Of a stretch of 64,000 nt of DNA, positions 57,114 to 64,000 are shown one piece after another (within the stretch, counting starts at the first letter, position 1; each line of letters begins with the position of its first letter). A program made the position numbers and the translations under genes. The notes below the pieces were generated by a model. The model was not told the DNA's origin. It was given only the letters and a program-made list of their open reading frames with translations, and did no database searches. Source of the DNA: Podospora comata (Eukaryota; Ascomycota; Sordariomycetes; Sordariales; Podosporaceae); contig CP071493.1 in NCBI GenBank assembly GCA_017354895.1, positions 3,100,001 through 3,164,000 on the forward strand, written 5' to 3'.

Positions 57114-58986
57114 TGTGTCAAATAATGCGTACCGGGAGGGAAAATACACCACCAAGATGAACAAGCAACAACGTCAAAAGAAACCAACACACAAGGGACC
57201 AATAATTCAAAAAAAAAAAAAACCCCTGGGGAACCAAAATAAGTTGCCCGAGGAAAAGTACACAAAAGGTGTTGGTTGGTTGTATTCGGTATCAAACCAA
57301 GAAAGAGACTGAAAAAAACGTTCTCAAGACCAGTTCCTATCCGTTAGATATATGAAGAACGGTTTTGGTGTTTTAGTTTAGGTCGGGGACAATCCCAGAC
57401 TCGCACCAGTGACGGTTTCTGCAACGACGGGCTGGCAGCTTAACGAACTGGTGTAACGCGCGGGCTGGCAGGCGGCGGCGGCAAACTCTTTGGTGCTTCT
57501 TTCTTGACTTATTTTTGTAGAAGGAGGCGCGGTTGCTTGGGGGGGGGGGAAGATACACACATAACAAAGCGCTTGCTGGGTTGTGTTTTGAAGAAGGGGC
57601 CGTTTAAACTTAGTAACCGACTCTCTCACAAACAAACCCCGAAAATGTGTTGCTGATGCAGGAACGAGAACGGGAAAAAGGGGGAATGACGATAGGGCTG
57701 GAATAAGGTCAGGAAAATATTCCGGCCGGAAAGAAGAAGAAGAAGAAAAAGAAGAATGACAGGCCGCCTGAAGTTATAGGGGAGGTTTCAGCTCTATGAT
57801 GGGCAGGGACGGTTTTCATAGTATTCCTATTTTGTAACTCCTTGATGCAAGCCCCTCCTTCCTCCCACGAACCCGGGGCGATGCATGCGGTTGCTGATGG
57901 GATGGATGGATGGGATGAAAGCCCCCTCTCCCCGTCCATCTTTCACCTCGGCGCTTGCCATGTTCGTCCTCTTGGTTGTCAGTCAGATCAGACCTCCTCA
58001 ATATGCAAAGCGGCGCGGCAGTACCTATCCAGTCCCGTCTTTTCTCAGCCGCTCCCATTTGCCTAACCAATCCACGCCAGTCCATTTCTCAGACACCAAG
58101 TGCGATCCTTGTGTGATAGGAGACATACGTATGTCTCGAGAAAAAAGAAACGGGCTGACGGACATGCAACGCTCGGCCAACCGTCCACGTTTGCCCATCC
58201 CTTTCCCCCGGGACACCAACACCGACATCCGTCATACTCGGACCCGAAGAACAACAACACCCACCTTCTTGCTTTCTTTCTCCCTCACGGCACACGTCAC
58301 GCACCATCACCATGAAACGAACAGCGAGAGGGAAGGGTAATGACGTCCCTCGCCCAAAAAAAGGGCAACGAACGGCTAACCCCCAGATGCGGTGGTGGTG
58401 AGATCCTCCCCCGGCCCGCTCCAGGAACGACTTACAATACCTAACACCAACCAACCGACCAAACTCAGTCTAGCACCTGCCCTGCTGGGCTAGGCGAATA
58501 ATACACTGCCGAGCTTTTGGGCTGCGCTTGGTTCTTCAACTAAACTTCAGACGAGCGAGCGTTAGTGTGCCAAATGCACTGCGGTGTAACAGCACTTTGT
58601 CGATCAAGACTGTGTCTGTGGTATGTATTTATTCAGGGCCAACATTGCGAACATTGGGATGAGGGAAGACGGGATGACGACAGGCTGGTTGTTGAACGGT
58701 GCACGACAGTCAGAGGGGCAGTGATCCCCGGTCACGGCCAGCCTAGCTAGGTCTGACATGGTGAGGCCCAGGTAGATAGTCGCAGTTGTCCCAGTCTGGG
58801 CCTTTCTCGAAAGGTAAAGGACAAGACTGTAGATCCTACTAGTTCCCGCTGCTTGCGGCTGGGTGGCTGGCTTGCCCCTCCCCCACCATCTCGTTTCCAT
58901 TTCTTCACCAACCTGTTCGTCTCAGATTACGCAAAGTAACCCCCCTCCCCAGGGGTTCGGGATCCCTTGGCCAGCAAATAGTTCGG

Positions 58987-58993
58987 TATAAAA
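58987..58993 (+). promoter_or_regulatory. Orphan TATA box (TATAAAA)
   Basis: A consensus TATAAAA followed after about 30 bases by a C/T-rich stretch and four TCCCA repeats. No plus-strand gene follows; transcription from here would run antisense through the kinase gene. Function is unproven. Confidence 0.3.
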
Positions 58994-59025
58994 GGGGGCA
59001 GATATACGCTCTCTCTGCCGTTCCG

Positions 59026-59045
59026 TCCCATCCCATCCCATCCCA
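59026..59045. repeat. TCCCA pentamer repeat
   Basis: Four perfect copies of TCCCA just downstream of the orphan TATA element. Confidence 0.8.
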
Positions 59046-59702
59046 TCCGCACTTGTACAAGCCTCTTCTTACACCCTTTGCCAAGTGTGAGAATTACGCG
59101 TCATCAAACTTGCTCATGTACAGCAGGCACATCACATAACGCTTTCCAATCCAGTCCAGGAAGAGTGATGGTCGATCCCTTGTTAGGAGTTGTGATTAGG
59201 ATATCATGAGTAAACAAAAGTGAGGCCGCCGATGACGACTGACATCGAGATACGGCAGTTCGGTCACCAGAACAAGCATAGCAAGACAGTTTTGGACAGG
59301 ACAAACCCAAACAGAAAAAGAAAAAAGAAAAAAGAGCAAACTTCCCATTGACAAACCCCACCTCACTTTTCTCTCTCTCTCTCTCTATAGTAGAAATACT
59401 GTAATCTCTAGTCGGTCTAGCTTGCTCTCTGCTTGGTTGGCCATGCTCTAACTTCTTTCTCTGTAAAAGACAGAAGAATAATGTGTCCACAATTGCCCCT
59501 CGCTCGCTTGCTTCTGACTTCTTTTTTTTTTTTTTTTTCACAACCAAAAACGCCTCGCCCAACTGCCCGAATTGAAAATAAAATAAGTACAAAAAAGTTC
59601 TTCCGTCTCTTGTCCCGCCAAAGGTCTCTTCATTTTGTTTCACCCAATTCAAAAACGTCTCTCTCCCTAGTCTGCCCCTTCCCATACACACACCTCATCC
59701 TT

Positions 59703-61328
59703 CTAAACCCTCTGCATCCCCCCAAACCCATGACTCTCCAACAAGCTGCTCGAAGCCACAAAACTAAACCCCCCAAAAGGATCATCCCTATCAACAGCCT
59801 CCCTCCTGCCCACTCCCGGCACACTCCCCATCTCCCTCCCGCCCCAACTCCCCGCCTGATCAAACCTCGACACAACCGGACTCAAGCTCAACTCGGTAAA
59901 CTCGGCCGAGAAATTCTCCGCCAGCTCCGGGTCAGAAATATACGGCTGAATCGGCGGCTCCACCTCCCTCGCCTGCAGCGCCTTCCAGTTGATCTTGCGG
60001 AAGAACCTGTGCTTCTTGATCGTCTCCAGATCCTTCGGCATGTTGCTCCCCAGGCGCTTGGCAGGATCCTTGCGCAGCAATCTGGTAAGGAGATCCTTCG
60101 CGTCCGGACCCAAAAAGTAAGGCAGCACCAACTTCTGCTTGATGATGTTGTCCTGAATCTTCTTGTTGTTTGGTCCGCGAAAGGGGGGGTTCCCAGTCAT
60201 GAGATCGAAACCAAGCGCGCCCAAAGACCACCAGTCAACCGCCTTGCCGTACTTCTTGCCTTGAATCACCTCGGGAGCCATGTACTCGACCGTTCCCAGG
60301 ATCGAGTTGCACGTGTCCGAGTCGACTGCCACTTTGGAAAGGCCAAAGTCGGTCAGCAAAAGGTGGCCCTGAGAGTCGAGGAGGCAGTTCTCCGGCTTGA
60401 GATCGCGGTAAACGACGCCCAGGTTCTGGTGGAGATGAGACAAGGCGAGGACCATCTCGGCCATGTAAAAGGCGGCAGTCTCTTCGCTGAACATCCTTTC
60501 CGTACTGAGATGAGTGAACAGCTCGCCACCCTGGCCGTACTCGAGGATGAGGTACAGTTTCTCCTGGTCCTGGAAGGCGTAGTACAGCTTGACAACAAAA
60601 GGGTGACGGTTGACGCTCTCGAGGATCTGGCGCTCCGTCTTGGTTTGCTCCACCAGCTTCTTGTGCACGACGAGAGAGGCCTTTTTGAACTGCTTCTGCG
60701 CGAAAAGGCGGCCTGTGGCCTTCTCCTTGACGAGCAAGACGGTTCCATAGGTTCCCTTCCCGAGACACTTGAGAGGTTCAAAGTCGTCCGCCGTCATCTT
60801 AGGACGGGGAGGCACAGCCTCGCTAGCAGCGTTGGGGACATCGCTGACAAAGTCGTGCTCGAGGTTGATCTCGTAACTGGTAGATCCCACCGAAGCCGTC
60901 TCATCGCTACTGCTGGTGCGGCTCTTCAAAGTGCTTCCCCGGGAAAGGGGGCGGCTGTCACGGCGGCCGCTGCTGATCGTAGTCTCGCTGGAGAACGGCG
61001 AGGAGGCCTGGTGCTCGCTGCTGCGGGTCAAGGAGCTGGCACGGGAAGAAGCGGCGGTCGTGTCGTTGCTGTTGAGGCTGAAGTTCTCGATTTGCATACG
61101 CAACTTTCCTATGCCGCTTATGCCAGGGGAGGTAACGGGCTTCAGCATAGGGCTGCAGTTAGCACTGACGACGTCGTCCAACAGGTGGGTCGCCTTCTGG
61201 GCCCGCCTGCTAGGGGTCTTTGGGGCCGCGGGGCAGCCGCAATGATCAGAGTCCTCATCGCCAGAGGCCCCAGGGGTGTTGTTGAACCCGCGCACCGTCT
61301 TGAGCGCGGGCGTCGCCTTTGCAATCAT
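59703..61328 (-). CDS. AGC kinase, Psk1/ribosomal S6 kinase-like
   Basis: A single exon of 541 residues. The first 180 residues are disordered and Ser-rich. The kinase domain starts near residue 183. It has LGKGTYGTV, the Lys in FAQKQFKKA, VYRDLKPEN, TDFGLSK and the activation loop SILGTVEYMAPE. The AGC C-terminal extension includes EPPIQPYISDPELAENF and a hydrophobic motif FGGFSF near the end. In fission yeast the comparable kinase Psk1 is phosphorylated by TORC1 and acts on ribosomal protein S6. The assignment is by domain order and motif resemblance. SCH9, the other TORC1-type kinase, ends 7 kb to the left. The start at 61328 is the first in-frame ATG after a long C/G-rich leader. The gene lacks introns. 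Confidence 0.9.
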   Translation of the reverse strand: MIAKATPALKTVRGFNNTPGASGDEDSDHCGCPAAPKTPSRRAQKATHLLDDVVSANCSPMLKPVTSPGISGIGKLRMQIENFSLNSNDTTAASSRASSLTRSSEHQASSPFSSETTISSGRRDSRPLSRGSTLKSRTSSSDETASVGSTSYEINLEHDFVSDVPNAASEAVPPRPKMTADDFEPLKCLGKGTYGTVLLVKEKATGRLFAQKQFKKASLVVHKKLVEQTKTERQILESVNRHPFVVKLYYAFQDQEKLYLILEYGQGGELFTHLSTERMFSEETAAFYMAEMVLALSHLHQNLGVVYRDLKPENCLLDSQGHLLLTDFGLSKVAVDSDTCNSILGTVEYMAPEVIQGKKYGKAVDWWSLGALGFDLMTGNPPFRGPNNKKIQDNIIKQKLVLPYFLGPDAKDLLTRLLRKDPAKRLGSNMPKDLETIKKHRFFRKINWKALQAREVEPPIQPYISDPELAENFSAEFTELSLSPVVSRFDQAGSWGGREMGSVPGVGRREAVDRDDPFGGFSFVASSSLLESHGFGGMQRV

Positions 61329-62598
61329 GGTCGTCGTGGTCGCCGTGGCGTGTGTTGTCGTCTAATATGTTAATTGTCAATGTCTCGTTAATGTACCGAA
61401 ATCAGATGACCTGGTTTTCCCCCAAGGTCCTGAGCCGATAACGTGCGAATCCGAGTCTCATAAAATCCGGAGGTCGCAAAAAGGTAACCGTTCAAGGCTT
61501 TCCACGACGCCGTCCAGCGTCAGCGCGCACTTCGGTGTCTCGGCTCAGTCCCTTGTGGCTTGGAGTCGCACGCATCTGGTACTTGAAGAAAGAAGAAGAA
61601 TTGTCTTGCGCGGTCGTTTGGATATGCATTGATGGTCGGGTCGGTCGTTCGGGGAAGTCGTGGTGGTGAGAGCCTGGAGAAGGTCGCTGTTCGCGTGGGA
61701 AAATGCGAGAGAAGGAGGGAACCTTGATTTTTGAACATTTCAAGAAAACGTGTGGTTCACGGTCCAGTCCTGCGGCCGGGCGGTCTCACATGCGGCGCTG
61801 TCTGGCACCGCCTAGTGGTGCCATGCCCGCTGCAACTACCTACAGGCGCCCAGATCCCCCACTAAAAAGTCCCAACCAGCGGGAGCCTGAGAAAAAAAAA
61901 ATTCGTGTCAGCACCCACCGGAGAGCCCGCTCATTGGGTCCGGGCCGTCCTGTCAGTCCCGGATCGCCCTGTTTTTCTGTGTCTTGAAGGGTCGGCGCTG
62001 CCGCCAGATTCCTTGGTCATCTTGGGGTACCTATTCATGCCCAGCTTCCCCGACCTCGAATACGGCCATGTAATCCACGGAAGCAAAGCAGGCTCTCCGT
62101 TCCGATGCAAACCGGTACGTAATGGAACTGAGGGATGTCATGCCAAATCAGCATGTTATGCCCGTGGCTGATTTAGTGTCTTTCATGCCTGAATCGCACG
62201 CCGGCACGTTTCATTGTCTGCCCTAACAAGAAGGAGAACAAGCCAGACGGGTGTCAGGCACCGGTACCCGTAGCACAAAGGCTTCCAAGATCTCCCATGA
62301 GGCGGTTCAACAACAAAGCCATGCAAGCCACAGGAGAGGATATCGTGTTGATGCCTCCACCTCTCGGAGAAAGGTGCTGAGTAGCAATGTGAAAGGATGA
62401 TGGGGAAAATCTTAATTTTAAAGAGTCAAAAACCAGCCTGAAAGCTGATGTCGCTTTAGGCCAGGGTTAGGGTTAAAAACTCCCTGCATAATCGATGGGA
62501 GGTTGCCTGCCGGAGCTCAGACGCTCAAACCGCATTTCTCAAGTATCATGACCAGGAACCAGCCAAAAATACAAACAAAATCAATACCCACCGCAGTC
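61329..62598. promoter_or_regulatory. Divergent promoter region, S6K-like kinase / PRP4
   Basis: 1.27 kb between genes transcribed apart. A telomere-like box lies at 62463-62475, 124 bases upstream of PRP4. No coding sequence is supported. Confidence 0.5.
62463..62475 (+). promoter_or_regulatory. Telomere-like box (AGGGTTAGGGTTA)
   Basis: Two telomeric hexamers 124 bases upstream of the PRP4 start, in the direction of transcription. The same 13 bases in the same orientation occur upstream of SFR1. The role is inferred. Confidence 0.42.
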
Positions 62599-64000
62599 AT
62601 GATGCACCCATCACGTAGGGCGTATGTTGAGGAGGCTGACACTGAGGTAAGGTCTATCATCCACACCCCTATCTGTTATGAATCGCAGCCGCTCAACATT
62701 ACAGCCCGAACTCGAACTGACCCGCATCGTCGTTTGCAGGACCGAGGAAGTGGAGGCATTGACATAGATGCCATTCGTGAGTAGCCCCCGATAACACTCC
62801 AAGCACTTTGTCTCCCCATGTACTGACTTTGTCCCAGCAATCGACCGCGACTATGACATCCCCGGAGCCGGCGCAGGCATTGCGCCCGAGAGAGCATCAG
62901 CCATCATCTCACAATTCGAGCGCAAGCGATTCGCCGCCACTATCGCGGTCCCAACCGACGATGGACGTGTCCGCGCCAAACTTCGAGAGCTAGGCGAGCC
63001 TATCACGCTGTTCGGCGAAGGACCGGTCGATCGACGCGACAGGTTACGAGAGCTTCTTACCGAGCAGGCGCAGCAGGCGACAGGCCAGGAGAGCGCAGAT
63101 GTGGAGATGCAGGATGCTGGCAACGACGAGGAAGCGGAAGAGCAAGAGGAAGAGTTTTACTCTCGGGGAACACAGGAGCTTCTCGATGCCCGAATAGAAA
63201 TCGCCAAGTTTACGATCCCCCGAGCGAAACGGCGCGTCGAGTTTCAGAAGAAGGAGGCTACGATTCCTCTCCGTACCCATGTCAAGTTCAGGAAGGAGAT
63301 CAAGGAGCGGCTTCAGACGTTTGAATTGCAAGCCAGTCAGACTGCGGGAGATCGTCATGTGAGCATGACGAGGTTTTCGCCAGATGGACAGATGATTGCG
63401 ACTGGAAATTGGGGCGGTCAAGTCAAGCTTATCGATATACCGACTTTGGAGCATCGCAAGACGCTGCGAGGACATACCAACAAGATCAGCGGTTTGGCCT
63501 GGAGGCCTGGTGCTACCCTTCCCGAGGCCAACATCTCGGAGGACACGGTCAACCTTGCTTCGGGTGGTGCAGAGGGCCAGGTTCATCTTTGGTCGCTAAA
63601 TCAAGATACACCGCTATCGACGCTCTCTGGGCACTCGCAAAGAGTATGCCGTGTCGAGTTTCACCCTTCTGGAAAATACCTCGCATCTGCGTCTGAGGAC
63701 ACGTCGTGGAGGCTGTGGGATGTCGAAACAACAACCGAACTGCTTCTTCAAGAGGGACACTCGCGGGGAGTGTACGCCGTAAGCTTCAACACCGACGGGT
63801 CCTTGCTGGCCAGTGCAGGTCTGGACAGTATTGGAAGAATCTGGGATTTGCGGTCGGGACGGACAGTCATGATTCTCGACGGGCATCTGGATGGCCACAT
63901 CAAGCCGATCTACGGGCTGGACTGGAGTCCGGACGGGCACCGGGTCCTCACGGCCTCGGCAGATGGATGGATCAAATGCTGGGACGTGAGAAAAGTGCAG
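62599..64000 (+). CDS. PRP4: U4/U6 snRNP protein Prp4, 3' end outside window
   Basis: Exons 62599-62646 and 62740-62776, and a third from 62838 that stays open to the window edge (403 residues shown). The opening is MMHPSRRAYVEEADTE. It is followed by the Prp4 PFM-type segment, with its 'RVRAKLRELGEPITLFGEGP' helix-turn and a basic region. WD40 blades follow: SPDGQMIATGNWGGQVKLI, LASGGAEGQVHLWSL, LASASEDTSWRLWDV, LASAGLDSIGRIWDL and TASADGWIKCWDV. At least five of seven are present, so perhaps 90-130 residues are missing. Prp4 joins the U4/U6 di-snRNP with Prp3 and enters the tri-snRNP in the nucleus. Splice junctions use GTAAGG and GTGAGT donors with TGCAG and CCCAG acceptors, phases agreeing. 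A second ATG three bases downstream could also be used. Confidence 0.95.

Larger units (their letters stand above)
57114..59702. other. Gene-free stretch with orphan TATA element
   Basis: 2.6 kb that hold the promoter of the DOMON-b561 gene on the left and the 3' flank of the S6K-like kinase on the right. No gene is supported. On the plus strand a TATAAAA (58987-58993) is followed by TCCCA repeats (59026-59045) and a C/T-rich stretch, like a promoter without a gene. T-runs and CT-runs lie at 59360-59385 and 59519-59538. Confidence 0.45.

Noticed and set aside
59433-61373. Open frame of about 640 codons on the plus strand, longer than the kinase gene opposite it
   Set aside because: It lies in codon register with the kinase, so it only requires that the kinase avoids the rare codons TTA, CTA and TCA, which a C-rich gene does. 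The translation is a string of Arg/Leu/Val-rich sequence with no domain.

Overview
The window is ordinary core genome of a filamentous ascomycete. I infer Sordariomycetes, probably near Sordariales. The evidence is genes broken by short GT..AG introns (mostly 50-175 bp, with CTGAC/CTAAC branch sites in several), C-rich third codon positions, compact intergenic spaces, a Zn2Cys6 regulator with a fungal middle domain, and fungal-type SCH9, HRD3, NAR1 and ATP14. I found no transposon, retroelement relic, rRNA, convincing tRNA or CRISPR array, and no biosynthetic gene cluster.

Layout. 0.7-4.7 kb: two genes for small secreted proteins, one a threonine-rich protein with a duplicated six-cysteine module, with a broken small gene between them. 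5.2-14.9 kb: SDH2, an Sfr1/Mei5-type recombination factor, a chromate-transporter (CHR) protein and a six-exon Zn2Cys6 regulator. 14.9-19.1 kb is essentially gene-free. 19.1-19.9 kb: CIA2 (MIP18 family). 19.9-23.3 kb is gene-free. 23.3-31.1 kb: SNU114, ERG10 and a WDR89-like WD40 protein. 31.6-37.6 kb: HRD3, a small membrane protein and RanGAP (RNA1). 38.3-45.2 kb: a C2H2 zinc-finger gene followed in frame by a second open frame with two more fingers, a membrane protein, NAR1, a SUZ/SUZ-C protein and a small unknown protein. 45.2-48.2 kb is gene-free. 48.2-61.3 kb: SCH9, ATP14, a DOMON-cytochrome b561 protein and a Psk1/S6K-like kinase. From 62.6 kb PRP4 runs off the right edge.

Functional themes. 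Two AGC kinases of the kind that act below TORC1 (SCH9 and the S6K-like kinase) lie 7 kb apart. CIA2 and NAR1 belong to the cytosolic iron-sulfur assembly pathway, and SDH2 is a mitochondrial iron-sulfur protein. SNU114 and PRP4 are both tri-snRNP splicing proteins. Nothing shows that these sets are co-regulated, and chance neighbourhood is the default explanation.

The observations most worth a second look are: (1) a TAG stop followed in the same frame by 157 sense codons that hold two equally spaced C2H2 fingers but no ATG ahead of them; (2) the secreted protein whose cysteine module is duplicated together with an intron at the identical codon position; (3) telomere-like AGGGTTAGGGTTA boxes in the promoters of SFR1 and PRP4; and (4) an unplaced 5' exon upstream of SCH9. 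Exon boundaries were read by eye from splice consensus, reading frame and family alignment from memory. No search or transcript evidence was available.
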